From Photobacterium pectinilyticum (lineage in GTDB: Bacteria; Pseudomonadota; Gammaproteobacteria; Enterobacterales; Vibrionaceae): a stretch of DNA of 64,000 nucleotides. Below the pieces are notes generated by a model that was given only the letters and a program-made list of their open reading frames with translations, was not told where the DNA came from and did no database searches. Below, piece after piece: positions 29,338-39,286 of the stretch; the first letter of the stretch is position 1; each line of letters starts with the position of its first letter. Both the position numbers and the translations under genes were made by a program. Location: assembly GCF_024357955.1 (NCBI RefSeq), contig NZ_JANEYT010000010.1, positions 56,125 through 120,124 of the forward strand. The letters run 5' to 3'.

Positions 29338-30711
29338 TTACCCCTCTGTAGTTTCTGCTTCCAGATCCAACTGCTCTGGGAAAGGCCAGTACATTTCCAG
29401 TAAGCTGTCTTTGATCAGGGTTTCTTCTGGGTCAAAACACTCAGCAAGGATCTTCCAGCTGAAGTCCAAAGCATCTTCCAAGCTCATATCAACATCCAGT
29501 GTCATGAAGTTGTCTTTGAAGTACTTGCCAAATTTCAAGGTTTTCTTGTCGTACTCCGACAGTTCAAATGCCATTGCTTGTTTCTGCTGGGCTTCCACAG
29601 AATCGGAGTAGAAACGGATCATTACACTCATGATGGCGCTATGATCTTCACGGGTTTCTTTACCTACCACCATTTGCTTTAGACGTGACAGGGAGCCGAA
29701 TGGGTCAAGTACACCTTCGTGAAGGTAGAACTGACCTTCGGTGATATAGCCAGTGTTATCCGGTACTGGGTGGGTAACATCATTGCCCGGCATGGTCGTA
29801 ACAGCGAGTAAGGTGACTGAGCCTGCCCCTTTGTAATCACAGGCTTTTTCGTATCGCTTGGCAAGTTGCGAGTACAGATCCCCCATGTAGCCGCGGTTGG
29901 CTGGTATCTTGTCCATTGCGACACCAATTTCCTTCATCGCATCGGCGTAGGAGGTCATGTCGGTCAGCAGTACCAATACTTTCTTACTTTCATCGACGGC
30001 GAAGTGCTCGGCAACAGATAGTGCCATGTCCGGAGCCAGCAAACGCTCAACGGTAGGATCCGAGGCTTGGTTGACAAACATCACGGTACGCGATGATACG
30101 CCCGCTTCCTCAAATTGGGTTTTGAAGAAATGGTAGTCATCATAAATGAGACCCATTCCCGCAAAGACCACCACATCAGCTTCGGCTTGAATAGCTATAC
30201 GGGCAAGGAATTTGTTGTACGGCTCACCGGCAACCGAGAAGATTGGGATCTTCTGTGATTCAACCAAAGTGTTGAATACATCGATCATCGGGACATTGGT
30301 ACGCACCATGCGTGAAGCAAGTGTTCTACGAACCGGGTTAACCGAAGGGCCATCTATTTCGACCTTGGGATCGGTTTCTAGCTCTGGGCCGTGGTCAATT
30401 GGTTGTCCAGCACCGTCAAAGATACGGCCAAGGATATTGGGCGAATAAGTGACCTGCATCGGCTGGTCAAGAAAGCAAACGGCGGCATTGGTTGATAAAC
30501 CTTTACAGCCAGCAAAGACTTGAAGGGACACTTCTTCGTTGTCGATTTTGATGATTTGAGCAAGCGAGTAGTTTTCACCGTTTTGCTCAATCATCGCAAG
30601 ATCGCCGTATTTGGCCTTCGAATTGTTTGAGGAGAGGTTGGGTACTTCGACCCTGATCAAATCACCAACAATGCTGAGTATGTTGGTATAACGTAATAGA
30701 CTCTGTGGCAT
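29338..30711 (-). CDS. ntpB: V-type ATP synthase subunit B (non-catalytic)
   Basis: Non-catalytic subunit alternating with A in the V1 head. The ATG at 30711 (AAGG 8 bases upstream) gives 457 residues starting [23 protein letters not shown]; an upstream frame extension to 30774 lacks support. There is no P-loop ([18 protein letters not shown] in that place), but [31 protein letters not shown] and [23 protein letters not shown] are conserved. It is the first gene of the operon, whereas E usually leads in related bacterial operons. Confidence 0.95.
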   Translation of the reverse strand: MPQSLLRYTNILSIVGDLIRVEVPNLSSNNSKAKYGDLAMIEQNGENYSLAQIIKIDNEEVSLQVFAGCKGLSTNAAVCFLDQPMQVTYSPNILGRIFDGAGQPIDHGPELETDPKVEIDGPSVNPVRRTLASRMVRTNVPMIDVFNTLVESQKIPIFSVAGEPYNKFLARIAIQAEADVVVFAGMGLIYDDYHFFKTQFEEAGVSSRTVMFVNQASDPTVERLLAPDMALSVAEHFAVDESKKVLVLLTDMTSYADAMKEIGVAMDKIPANRGYMGDLYSQLAKRYEKACDYKGAGSVTLLAVTTMPGNDVTHPVPDNTGYITEGQFYLHEGVLDPFGSLSRLKQMVVGKETREDHSAIMSVMIRFYSDSVEAQQKQAMAFELSEYDKKTLKFGKYFKDNFMTLDVDMSLEDALDFSWKILAECFDPEETLIKDSLLEMYWPFPEQLDLEAETTEG

Positions 30712-31249
30712 CACAATACCTTGATAACTGCCTGAGGGATGAGTGTTTAAATGATGAGGGTTAGCCCTGCTCATTTTCGACCCGCTTTTGAACAGCTTGC
30801 CTATTCAAGACAAGGATTCATTCAAAGCACAATTCCTAAGGTTATGCGGATGTAGTCTATTTGGTACTAATGTGTTGTTTCAGTTGGTTTCTGATTGTAA
30901 CAAATGATTTCCATCACATCGGGAAAATCGAATTCATGCATCGGATTTATCGTTGGTATAATCGTAGAAATAATTAGTTGATGATATGGTTTTAATTGTT
31001 AATTGGTTGATTTTTAATTGTTTCTACATTAAAGCGCAGAAAGGTGCGATATTGAGTTTATTTTATTTCTGCGAGTTGTCCGGCAAACTTAAAAATTGAA
31101 AAATAAGTTATCGTCAATATTGTGCCCTTTAACACATGTAAAAAAAGTAAATGAAATGGATGTAAATGAAACCATGTATCTGGCGGTTTTTTGAACAAGG
31201 TGGCGTGAGTTTATTAGTGCAGTGTTTGATAATTGCTTTGAGAAGTGAT

Positions 31250-31414
31250 TAATACCAACCTACATAAGTATTTGATCAATCTTGCTGGTTAAAATCGCTG
31301 TTAGCTGCGTTAGAGGTTTTGTAATTAGAGCCACTAGTTACTGCAACCTCCGCCTTGATAACAACAATTTTTCCTGTGCAATCTATAGATAACTACTTAT
31401 CCAGATTGGTATAA
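31250..31414. repeat. Dispersed palindromic repeat, copy C (full length)
   Basis: Core ATACCAACCTACATAAGTA at 31252 to TATCCAGATTGGTAT ending at 31412, 161 bp, in the opposite orientation to copy A. Flanks are T-A and A-A. It lies between the V-ATPase promoter region and the metG terminator. Confidence 0.9.
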
Positions 31415-31436
31415 GGAGTAGAGAGCCCGTCAGCGA

Positions 31437-31466
31437 ATAAAAAAACCAGCTCAATTGAGCTGGTTT
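31437..31466 (-). terminator. metG terminator
   Basis: A 24-base palindrome AAACCAGCTC-AATT-GAGCTGGTTT (31442-31465); on the minus strand it runs into TTTTTTT. Confidence 0.9.
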
Positions 31467-31495
31467 CGTTTTTGGTTTCCACCAAGGCTGGCGTA

Positions 31496-33571
31496 TTACA
31501 TTACGCGCATGCCTGGCTGTGCACCTTCGTGTGGTTCAAGGATCCAGAGATCTTGTCCACCAGGGCCCGCTGCCAGCACCATACCTTCAGACATGCCGAA
31601 CTTCATCTTGCGCGGCTTCAGGTTGGCCACCATTACGGTGTGCTTGCCAATCAGATCTTCTGGGCTGTAAGCCGATTTGATACCTGCAAATACCTGGCGA
31701 GTTTCACCGCCTAGGTCAAGCTCAAGTTTCAGCAGTTTGTTAGCCTTAGGTACAGCTTCACACGAAACGATCTTAGCAATACGCAGGTCAACTTTAGCAA
31801 AATCATCGAATTCGATTTCGTCTGCAATTGGCTCTTTGCTTAGTTCGGTTTCAGTCTTTGCTGCTTCTGCTTCTGCTTCTGCTTCTGCTTCAGCTTTCTC
31901 TTTTGCTGCCGCTTCTGCTGCTGCATCCGCTTTTGAAGATTCAACCATAGCTTCAACTTTTTTAGCATCGATACGGTTGAATAGCGCCTTGAACTTAGTC
32001 ACTTCGTGACCAGTCAGTGGCTGGGCAATACCTTCCCAAGTCAGGGTTTCGTTTAGGAAGCCCTCTGTACGTTCAGCAAGCTGAGGCATAACCGGCTTCA
32101 GGTAAGCCATCAGAACGCGGAACAGGTTGATACCGACAGAGCAGATTTCCTGTAGTTCCTGATCTTTACCTTCCTGCTTAGCGACAACCCAAGGGGCTTT
32201 TTCGTCAACGTACTGGTTCGCTTTGTCAGCCAGGGCTGTGATTTCACGAATAGCACGGCTAAATTCACGGGTTTCGTATAGCTCGGCGATACGATCTGCT
32301 GCAGCAACGAACTCGGCGTATAGCTCAGGCTCAGCGAAATTGTCAGACAGCTTGCCTTCGAAGCGCTTAGCGATGAAGCCAGCGTTACGAGATGCGAGGT
32401 TAACAATCTTGTTCACCACATCGCTGTTTACGCGCTGGGTGAAGTCTTCAAGGTTAAGATCCAAGTCATCGATACGGCTGTTTAGCTTCGCTGCGTAGTA
32501 GTAGCGTAGGCATTCAGGGTCTAGGTGCTCTAGGTAAGTACCTGCTTTGATGAAGGTACCTTTAGACTTAGACATCTTCGCGCCGTTTACTGTTACGTAG
32601 CCGTGGACGAATACGTTATCAGGTTTACGGAAACCTGCACCTTCCAGCATGGCTGGCCAGAATAGGCTGTGGAAGTATACGATGTCTTTACCGATGAAGT
32701 GGTAAAGCTCGGTTGAGCTGTCTTTGTTCCAGAACTCATCGAAGTCTAGATCGTCACGCTTGTCACATAGGTTCTTGAATGAGCCCATGTAACCAATAGG
32801 TGCGTCTAGCCATACATAGAAGTATTTACCAGTCTCGCCAGGGATCTCAAAGCCGAAGTAAGGCGCGTCACGTGAGATGTCCCACTGCTGCAGGCCAGAC
32901 TCGAACCATTCCTGCATCTTGTTGGCCGTTTCATCCTGAAGGGCACCAGACTTAGTCCACGCTTTCAGCATGTCTTCGAACTGAGGCAGGTCGAAGAAGA
33001 AGTGCTCAGAGTCCTTCATAACCGGTGTTGCACCAGAAACCGCAGATTTCGGATTGATCAACTCTGTCGGGCTGTAGGTTTCACCACAGTTGTCACAGTT
33101 GTCGCCGTACTGATCTTCAGACTTACATTTAGGACAAGTACCTTTTACGAAACGGTCCGGCAGGAACATTTCTTTCTCAGGGTCAAACAGCTGGGAAATC
33201 GTACGGTTGGTGATGTAGCCATTGTCTTTCAACTGGGTGTAGACGAACGACGCCAGCTCACGGTTCTCTTCTGAGTGTGTGCTGTGGTAGTTGTCGAAGC
33301 TGATATCGAAGCCAGCAAAGTCAGCCTGGTGCTCTTTGCTCACTTCGGCAATCATCTGCTCAGGATCCATACCCATCTGCTGGGCCTTAAGCATGATTGG
33401 AGTACCGTGTGCATCGTCTGCACAGATGAAATGAACTTCGTTGCCGCGAAGGCGCTGATAGCGCACCCAAATATCCGCTTGCACATGCTCAAGCATGTGG
33501 CCCAAGTGGATAGAACCGTTAGCGTACGGTAGGGCGCAGGTCACCAGAATTTTTCTTGGATTTGCAGCCAT
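31496..33571 (-). CDS. metG: Methionine--tRNA ligase
   Basis: Class I synthetase charging initiator and elongator tRNA-Met. The 691 residues include the HIGH-type motif HLGH (about 22-25), the zinc knuckle with CPKCKSED and CDNCGETY (about 145-165), KMSKS (about 333-337), the anticodon-binding helical domain and a C-terminal EMAP/tRNA-binding dimerisation domain (about 590-691, [32 protein letters not shown] in parts). Between them is a low-complexity Ala/Glu linker, AEAEAEAEA, encoded by five TTCTGC-type repeats at 31860-31893. Divergent from apbC. Confidence 0.96.
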   Translation of the reverse strand: MAANPRKILVTCALPYANGSIHLGHMLEHVQADIWVRYQRLRGNEVHFICADDAHGTPIMLKAQQMGMDPEQMIAEVSKEHQADFAGFDISFDNYHSTHSEENRELASFVYTQLKDNGYITNRTISQLFDPEKEMFLPDRFVKGTCPKCKSEDQYGDNCDNCGETYSPTELINPKSAVSGATPVMKDSEHFFFDLPQFEDMLKAWTKSGALQDETANKMQEWFESGLQQWDISRDAPYFGFEIPGETGKYFYVWLDAPIGYMGSFKNLCDKRDDLDFDEFWNKDSSTELYHFIGKDIVYFHSLFWPAMLEGAGFRKPDNVFVHGYVTVNGAKMSKSKGTFIKAGTYLEHLDPECLRYYYAAKLNSRIDDLDLNLEDFTQRVNSDVVNKIVNLASRNAGFIAKRFEGKLSDNFAEPELYAEFVAAADRIAELYETREFSRAIREITALADKANQYVDEKAPWVVAKQEGKDQELQEICSVGINLFRVLMAYLKPVMPQLAERTEGFLNETLTWEGIAQPLTGHEVTKFKALFNRIDAKKVEAMVESSKADAAAEAAAKEKAEAEAEAEAEAAKTETELSKEPIADEIEFDDFAKVDLRIAKIVSCEAVPKANKLLKLELDLGGETRQVFAGIKSAYSPEDLIGKHTVMVANLKPRKMKFGMSEGMVLAAGPGGQDLWILEPHEGAQPGMRVM

Positions 33572-33740
33572 AATGTCTTATTTCGCTCATGATGGGTAAT
33601 AAAAAACGTAGCTGTAAATACTACCTGATGGATAGCACCTTGCCTAGGAGGATCTGCTGTAAATCACGGTAAAATGGAGCGCTAAATAGGCATAGGTGTT
33701 AGGATGTAAAGAAACAATAAATGTGGAGCGCTAAAAGATC

Positions 33741-34838
33741 ATGAGCAGTGACTCAGTAACCCGTTTTGAAAGCGTGGCAGATATTTGCCGTTGGTTGAAC
33801 CAGTTTGAGCATCCTTGGTTGCATGACGAATGGGCCGAGACGACGAATGTCGTATCGGTGTCGGCTGACGGTAAAATTTCAGTGACTTTTCCGTTTGCTG
33901 CTAACCAAGTGGCTGAACTTTTAGAGCAGTGGATCATCAGCCAGCAACAGCTCCACCACCACCATATCGCCAGCGACATCAAATTTGATATTGGGTGTCG
34001 TATCGCGCCATTGGCTTCTGGTGACAAGCCGCCGTTAAATGGTGTGAAGAACATTATCGTAGTCAGCTCTGCCAAAGGCGGGGTGGGTAAATCGACCACT
34101 TCAGTGAATCTGGCTCTGGGTCTGCAGGCCCAAGGTGCCAAAGTCGGTTTATTGGATGCCGATATTTACGGCCCATCAGTGCCGATGATGCTGGGTACGG
34201 TTGATGAGAAGCCTCAGTCATCGGATGGCAAGATGATGATGCCGATTGAGTCTTGTGGCTTGTATACCAACTCGGTGGGGTATTTGGTGCCTGCTGACAG
34301 CGCGACCATCTGGCGTGGTCCAATGGCGTCGAAAGCCTTGTCTCAAATCATCGCCGAGACCTGGTGGCCGGATTTGGATTACTTGGTGATTGATATGCCA
34401 CCGGGTACCGGTGATATCCAATTGACATTGGCCCAACAAATTCCGGTGACGGGTGCGGTAGTGGTGACCACCCCGCAAGACTTGGCGTTGGCTGATGCAA
34501 TAAAGGGTGTCAGTATGTTTAACAAGGTTGATGTGCCGGTGTTAGGTGTGGTTGAGAACATGAGTTACCACATTTGTAGTCATTGTGGTCATCATGAGCC
34601 GATCTTCGGTACCGGTGGTGCTGAACGCATGGCACAGGAATATGCCGTACCGCTGCTGGCACAATTGCCTTTGCATATCAAAATCCGTGAAGATATCGAT
34701 AATGGTAAGCCTACAGTAGCTGCGTCACCTGATTCAGAGCAGGCTCAGGCTTACATTCAGTTGGCCGGCTCTGTTGCCAGCCGTTTGTATTGGCAAGGTA
34801 CGCCAGTAGCCGAGCAGATCACAATTCGTACAATGTAA
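33741..34838 (+). CDS. apbC: Iron-sulfur cluster carrier protein ApbC (Mrp family)
   Basis: A P-loop NTPase that carries and transfers Fe-S clusters. The 365-residue protein has an N-terminal DUF59-like domain (about 1-90), the deviant Walker A SSAKGGVGKSTTSVN (about 110-124), LDADIYGPSVP, DMPPGTGDIQLT and the cluster-binding CxxC in HICSHCGHHEP (about 275-285). It is divergent from metG as in E. coli (metG/mrp). The Shine-Dalgarno is weak: GGAG lies 12 bases from the ATG inside a short direct repeat (TGGAGCGCTAAA at 33675 and 33724). Confidence 0.95.
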   Translation: MSSDSVTRFESVADICRWLNQFEHPWLHDEWAETTNVVSVSADGKISVTFPFAANQVAELLEQWIISQQQLHHHHIASDIKFDIGCRIAPLASGDKPPLNGVKNIIVVSSAKGGVGKSTTSVNLALGLQAQGAKVGLLDADIYGPSVPMMLGTVDEKPQSSDGKMMMPIESCGLYTNSVGYLVPADSATIWRGPMASKALSQIIAETWWPDLDYLVIDMPPGTGDIQLTLAQQIPVTGAVVVTTPQDLALADAIKGVSMFNKVDVPVLGVVENMSYHICSHCGHHEPIFGTGGAERMAQEYAVPLLAQLPLHIKIREDIDNGKPTVAASPDSEQAQAYIQLAGSVASRLYWQGTPVAEQITIRTM

Positions 34839-34880
34839 ACCATTGCTTTTGTCAAAGCTGCAGAGTTTCTGAGCAAACGT

Positions 34881-34911
34881 GGCAGATGCCGCTTTTTTTC
34901 TGGCATCTGCC
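34881..34911 (+). terminator. Hairpin after apbC
   Basis: GGCAGATGCC and GGCATCTGCC (34881-34890, 34902-34911) with an 11-base T-rich loop. The T run is in the loop instead of after the stem, so terminator function is uncertain. TATAAT at 34924-34929 just downstream may be the -10 element for udk. Confidence 0.45.
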
Positions 34912-35044
34912 CTTACATCTGCCTATAATCATGCGGTTTATTTATGCCTATTTAAGCCATTTCCCGACACAGTGAGTGATGGGTGATGGTCTGTTTATTA
35001 CGGTTTGTCCACTACGCCACGTTGTTTTACAGGTGCTTTCTGAT

Positions 35045-35689
35045 ATGTCTGAACACTCTCACCAATGCGTTATTATCGGTATTGCAGGTGCCTCTGCATC
35101 CGGTAAAAGTCTGATTGCCAGCACAGTTTATAAAGAGCTAAAAGAAAAAGTAGGCGATCATCAGATCGGTGTTATTACGGAAGATTGCTATTACAACGAT
35201 CAAAGCCACCTAAGCATGGATGAAAGGGTAAAGACCAACTACGACCACCCAAATGCCTTGGATCACGATCTACTTTGTGATCACCTTGAGCAGTTGATCC
35301 GCGGTGAAGCGGTGGAAGTTCCTCAGTACAGCTACAGCGAACATACGCGTATGACTGAAACCACGTCGTTGACACCTAAAAAGGTGATCATCCTGGAAGG
35401 TATTCTGCTGCTGACTGACCCACGCCTGCGTGACATTATGCATGCAAGTGTCTTCATGGACACACCGCTTGATATCTGTTTGCTTCGCCGTCTACAACGC
35501 GATGTTGCTGAGCGCGACCGTACGATGGAATCTGTGCTTGCGCAGTACCAAAAGACGGTACGTCCGATGTTCATGCAGTTCATCGAACCATCGAAGCAAT
35601 ACGCAGACATTATTGTTCCTCGTGGCGGTAAGAACCGTATCGCGATTGACGTACTGAAAGCACACATTGCCAAGTTGCTACGTGCTTAA
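35045..35689 (+). CDS. udk: Uridine kinase
   Basis: Phosphorylates uridine and cytidine in pyrimidine salvage. The ATG at 35045 was chosen because it gives [22 protein letters not shown] and 214 residues (E. coli 213); the open frame extends upstream to 34976 without homology. P-loop GASASGKS (about 15-22), [11 protein letters not shown] (about 61-71), the lid segment [13 protein letters not shown] and the C-terminal [10 protein letters not shown] are present. It is flanked by hairpins on both sides, so it is probably a single-gene unit. Confidence 0.96.
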   Translation: MSEHSHQCVIIGIAGASASGKSLIASTVYKELKEKVGDHQIGVITEDCYYNDQSHLSMDERVKTNYDHPNALDHDLLCDHLEQLIRGEAVEVPQYSYSEHTRMTETTSLTPKKVIILEGILLLTDPRLRDIMHASVFMDTPLDICLLRRLQRDVAERDRTMESVLAQYQKTVRPMFMQFIEPSKQYADIIVPRGGKNRIAIDVLKAHIAKLLRA

Positions 35690-35714
35690 TAGTTCGTTCT
35701 GATACTTGATTAGC

Positions 35715-35744
35715 AATAGGCAGCATTACGCTGCCTATTTTTTT
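35715..35744 (+). terminator. udk terminator
   Basis: AATAGGCAGC/GCTGCCTATT stem (35715-35724, 35730-35739), loop ATTAC, then a run of T. Confidence 0.9.
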
Positions 35745-35770
35745 ACCTGGAAAAAACATAGCGGCTGTAG

Positions 35771-35811
35771 GTTGGGTATAGACTTCAATCACTTGAAGTC
35801 GTTGGGCTATA
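35771..35811 (+). promoter_or_regulatory. Inverted repeat framed by direct repeats upstream of asmA
   Basis: GACTTCAA-TCAC-TTGAAGTC (35781-35800) is a perfect 8-bp inverted repeat, framed by GTTGGGTATA (35771-35780) and GTTGGGCTATA (35801-35811). It ends 72 bp before asmA and could be an operator or an RNA hairpin; no binding protein is known to me. Confidence 0.4.
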
Positions 35812-35882
35812 TGCCACAATGGGATCAGGTAACTTTGGCGCTAGGCTCGTTTGATGAGCATGGATGAAAAGATGGGGATGTA

Positions 35883-38036
35883 ATGAAAAAAATAATAATG
35901 GCTTTGCTCGCTGTTGTGGTGATTGCCGTTGTCGGTATTGCTGCCTTGGTGGCACTGGTTGATCCGAATCAGTTTAAGCCGATGATTGCCGAGCAGGTAA
36001 AAAAAGCGACTGGACGTGACCTCGTGATTGAAGGCGACATTAGCTGGCGCTTTTTTCCGAGTATCGGATTTGATATTGGCAAGACAGAATTCAAAAACCC
36101 GCAAGGATTTGCCGAGCCGAATTTGGCCCAGTTCGATCAAGCTGAACTGTCAGTTTCGGTGATGCCGCTATTTTCCCAGCAGCTAGAAATTGGCAATGTC
36201 AGTTTGCTGGGCGGGCGAGTCTTTATTCAAACTCTCGAAAATGGTGTCAGTAACCTTGATGGTTTATCGGGTCAAGAAGCTACCGAGCCTGCTGCAGAGT
36301 CAACAGGAACACCGGCAGAGCCGCCATCTGTAAGCGAACCGGCACCGGCAGCTGAACAGCAAGCTTGGCAGATCAGCTTGGCGGGGGTTGAAATCAGCAA
36401 TGCCAGTGCGCTTATCATTGATGATAAAGCGGGCAGCCAAACGGAAGTCGATCGACTTGATTTCACTTTGGATCAATTTGCCCCAGGAGAATGGACGGCA
36501 GCCCAGTTTAATATCGCAGGTAGTGCCGCAGAATTGGGCTTCAGTGCTGAAGGACAAACGGAGCTACTGATTGCCGAGAAGCTAGATGGTGCCGAGATTA
36601 AAGCGCTGTCGTTAAAAGCAAGTGCCAAAGATGCGGTTAATGATATCCGCAATGCGACGATTTCGCTTGATAGCTTTAAGCTGGGTGATTGGTCAACGAT
36701 TGAGTTCGCTATTGACGGTGAAATACCAGATCTGAGTTTCAGTACTAAAGGCTCTACGCAGTTGATGGTCGATGATGCGATCAAGCTTATTAGCTTGAAA
36801 GGTGCCAAGCTTAATGCCGATCTTAAAGGGGCCAGTTTGCCACGGCCTGAAATGAAGGTTGGCCTAGAAGCTGATGCTAAATACAACCTGGAGAAAGGGT
36901 TGGCTGAATTAACGACGCTGAAAGCCGCCATTGATGAGCTGGCTTTGAAAGGTAATGCCTCTTTCCAATCGGCTGATACTCCGGTGATCCGCTTTGATTT
37001 GTCGTCTGACAATATAGATGTCGATGCTTTCCTTGGTACAGGGAATGAGAGTGCCTCATCTAAGCAAGGTGACGATTCGAACCAAGCTGGCACTGCCGGA
37101 GCGAATACGGGTGCGGCGAGTGAGAAGGAAACAGACCAAGAGCCTGATCTGAGTGTGCTGAAAACACTCGATCTGGCCGGTAAACTTGCTGTTGGCCAGT
37201 TCAAAGCCGCTAATGCTCATATGAGTGATGTGACGCTGGCGATGACGGTGAAAAATGGTGTGTTTGATCTGAGCGGTCTTGATGCCAAGCTTTATCAAGG
37301 TACAATTCATACCACAGCCAAAATCGATGCTAACGGTAAGCTGCCAACCTACCGTGTAACCAAGAAGATCAAAGGCGTACAAGTTCAACCTTTGCTGGTG
37401 GATGTAGCGCAAAATGATACCCTGGCAGGGAGTGGCGATATCACTGTTAATGTATCGGGTACCGGCCTGGCTGAGAAGCGTATCCGCGAGAATATTACCG
37501 GTACAATCGATATCCGTTTTGCCGACGGGGCAATTTACGGCGTCAATATTCCAGAAATGATCCGTGAAGCCCGTGCGACGCTTAAAGGCCAGAAAGCAGA
37601 ATACGTTAAGGAAGAGAAGAAAACGGACTTCTCGGCGATGACTGCAACCATCAAACTGGGTAATGGTGTTGCTTCAACCAGCAACCTTGATATCGACTCA
37701 CCACTGATCCGTATCAATGGTGACGGCTCGACCAGCTTGGTTAATGAAACGATTGATTTTTCGGTAAACACTTCCGTTGTTGCCACCAGTAAAGGGCAGG
37801 GGGGGAAAGAGATTGATGAGGTTGCTGATCTCACCGTGCCTATTGATGTTAAAGGCAACTGGAGTGAGCCGACATTCTCGCTCAATATTGCCCAGTTGCT
37901 TAAGCAGAACAATGAGCTTGAGCAGAAGGCGCAGCGCGAAGTTGAACGTGGGCTAGAGAAGTTGCTAGGTGATAAGGCCAAGGACGACGATATCAAGAAG
38001 GCAGCGGATAAGCTGCTGAAGGGCCTGTTTAATTAA
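35883..38036 (+). CDS. asmA: AsmA family protein
   Basis: An inner-membrane anchored periplasmic protein of the AsmA/TamB/YhdP bridge-like group, involved in lipid transport or outer-membrane assembly. The 717 residues have one N-terminal membrane helix (about 3-26) followed by the chorein-N-like DPNQFKPMIAEQVKKATGRDLVIEG and a long beta-rich repeat region; the conserved AsmA C-terminal domain is at about 470-690 (ADGAIYGVNIPEMIREARATL in parts). A Pro/Ala/Glu-rich insert is present at about 136-160 and a Ser/Gln/Thr-rich one at about 385-425. A hairpin follows the gene. Confidence 0.92.
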   Translation: MKKIIMALLAVVVIAVVGIAALVALVDPNQFKPMIAEQVKKATGRDLVIEGDISWRFFPSIGFDIGKTEFKNPQGFAEPNLAQFDQAELSVSVMPLFSQQLEIGNVSLLGGRVFIQTLENGVSNLDGLSGQEATEPAAESTGTPAEPPSVSEPAPAAEQQAWQISLAGVEISNASALIIDDKAGSQTEVDRLDFTLDQFAPGEWTAAQFNIAGSAAELGFSAEGQTELLIAEKLDGAEIKALSLKASAKDAVNDIRNATISLDSFKLGDWSTIEFAIDGEIPDLSFSTKGSTQLMVDDAIKLISLKGAKLNADLKGASLPRPEMKVGLEADAKYNLEKGLAELTTLKAAIDELALKGNASFQSADTPVIRFDLSSDNIDVDAFLGTGNESASSKQGDDSNQAGTAGANTGAASEKETDQEPDLSVLKTLDLAGKLAVGQFKAANAHMSDVTLAMTVKNGVFDLSGLDAKLYQGTIHTTAKIDANGKLPTYRVTKKIKGVQVQPLLVDVAQNDTLAGSGDITVNVSGTGLAEKRIRENITGTIDIRFADGAIYGVNIPEMIREARATLKGQKAEYVKEEKKTDFSAMTATIKLGNGVASTSNLDIDSPLIRINGDGSTSLVNETIDFSVNTSVVATSKGQGGKEIDEVADLTVPIDVKGNWSEPTFSLNIAQLLKQNNELEQKAQREVERGLEKLLGDKAKDDDIKKAADKLLKGLFN

Positions 38037-38070
38037 CACTTAATGTCGCAAGTGACAATGTTACTAAGTA

Positions 38071-38100
38071 AGAAGGAGGGCAATAGCTCTCCTTCTTTCA
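38071..38100 (+). terminator. Probable asmA terminator
   Basis: AGAAGGAG/CTCCTTCT stem (38071-38078, 38089-38096) followed by TTCATTTT. Confidence 0.6.
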
Positions 38101-38112
38101 TTTTATGGCAAG

Positions 38113-38520
38113 TTATACTGCTCCTAGTTGCTGAAGCATGCCCATTTGATCCCATTGCTCCCACCGCTCAATAACCTGGCCATCAACAACATGGTCTAGA
38201 ATTAGCCCTTCAAACTGCACTTTTTCACCGGATGGACTTATATCGCCAAGCGAGCCGGTATGCGTCCCAGTGGCTGTCCAGCGCGTTGCTACTTTGTCAC
38301 CAGATACAATCTGATCATCAACGGTCAGGTGCAAATCTGGAAAAGCTCGTAATAATCCACTGACCAACTCTTTGAATTCTGTTACTGATAGGCTGGGGCT
38401 TGGCGCACCCGCCATGTGAATAACACTGTTGGCAGCGAAGGCTTCATCAGCGCCTGAGACATCACCTCTGTTTAGCCCATCAATCCATACTTGCTCGTAC
38501 TTGGTAATTGCTAAGGTCAT
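38113..38520 (-). CDS. SnoaL-like / ester cyclase family protein
   Basis: A 135-residue NTF2-fold protein with the SnoaL polyketide-cyclase-like pattern: an N-terminal helix (YEQVWIDGLNRGD), FAANSVIHMAG, the segment LLRAFPDLHLTVDDQIVSGDKVATRWTATGTHTG (about 56-89 in parts) and WEQWDQMGMLQQLG at the end. Members include cyclases and many small enzymes of unknown substrate. It stands alone between convergent asmA and the CBS gene and gives no pathway clue. Confidence 0.8.
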   Translation of the reverse strand: MTLAITKYEQVWIDGLNRGDVSGADEAFAANSVIHMAGAPSPSLSVTEFKELVSGLLRAFPDLHLTVDDQIVSGDKVATRWTATGTHTGSLGDISPSGEKVQFEGLILDHVVDGQVIERWEQWDQMGMLQQLGAV

Positions 38521-38603
38521 CGCTATATACTCATGAAGGAGTTCATAGGTAAAGATAGACGATATATCTGAGTAGGCTTTGTTAGGCAGGGTTAAATGTT
38601 TAT

Positions 38604-38632
38604 CAGTAGCCCTACAGTTGGGTAGGGCTATG
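38604..38632 (-). terminator. Possible terminator of the CBS-domain gene
   Basis: TAGCCCTAC/GTAGGGCTA stem (38607-38615, 38622-38630) with a 6-base loop; the following T tract on the minus strand is poor. Confidence 0.5.
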
Positions 38633-38642
38633 ATTATTTAGT

Positions 38643-39095
38643 TTAAGCTAACTGCTTCTTCTTTTTTGAGGATTTCTGGCTCTCCAGAATATCCTGGAAG
38701 GCTTTTAGCAGATCGATGGCCGACAGCATCCCGACCAATTGTCCCGTTTTATCCAGCACCGGTGCGGCGCCAACCTGGAAATCCAATACTGTTCCGATGG
38801 CTTTGGTGAGGGTGTCGTAGGTTCGTACATGCACAATATCTCGGATCATGACATCGTTGATATGCCATTCATCCGTTAGGTGATATTCATGACCGATCTC
38901 TGGGGATTCATCAACCCAGCCCGGGCGGCGTAATTCTCTGTCACTCACGATACCGACGAGCGCTCCTTCATCATTTACAACGGGTAAGTGACGGATATTT
39001 TCATCGCGCATCAAGAAGAAGGCTTCTCTTAGGCCAGTGTCAGGTGAGATTGTGATGACTTTGCGGGTCATGTATTCAGAGACTTTTGTTGGCAT
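38643..39095 (-). CDS. CBS domain-containing protein
   Basis: A 150-residue protein made of two CBS motifs (about 8-62 and 77-135): MTRKVITISPDTGLREAFFLMRDENIRHLPVVN and MIRDIVHVRTYDTLTKAIGTVLDFQVGAAPVLD (shown in parts). Such Bateman modules bind adenine nucleotides and act as energy sensors, usually on another protein. A Lys-rich tail (SSKKKKQLA) follows. No enzyme or transporter is encoded next to it, so the partner is unknown. Divergent from the YdjM-like gene. Confidence 0.85.
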   Translation of the reverse strand: MPTKVSEYMTRKVITISPDTGLREAFFLMRDENIRHLPVVNDEGALVGIVSDRELRRPGWVDESPEIGHEYHLTDEWHINDVMIRDIVHVRTYDTLTKAIGTVLDFQVGAAPVLDKTGQLVGMLSAIDLLKAFQDILESQKSSKKKKQLA

Positions 39096-39286
39096 TGCAT
39101 CTTCCTTTTATTCAAAGTTGATGGGTGTTGCCTGATTTACCGTAGCGAATATTGCGCAGCTGATCTGCGAGCCATCCCCAGTTTTTTATCAGAGATGTTT
39201 CAATAAAAAAACATAATAGTAATAAATTGCGTGTCGAATATTAGCTCTGTTAAGGTAGCAACTTCAAAAATGAAGAAGGAATAGTT

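Larger units (their letters stand above)
30712..31495. other. Intergenic region metG-V-ATPase operon
   Basis: 784 bp. From right to left: metG terminator (31437-31465), repeat copy C (31250-31414), then about 470 bp of AT-rich sequence that must hold the V-ATPase promoter. No gene was recognised. The size and AT-richness fit an inserted operon with its own control region. Confidence 0.5.

Noticed and set aside
36473..37204. Minus-strand open frame (243 codons) opposite asmA
   Set aside because: It is a shadow of asmA with a Ser-rich product and no ribosome site.
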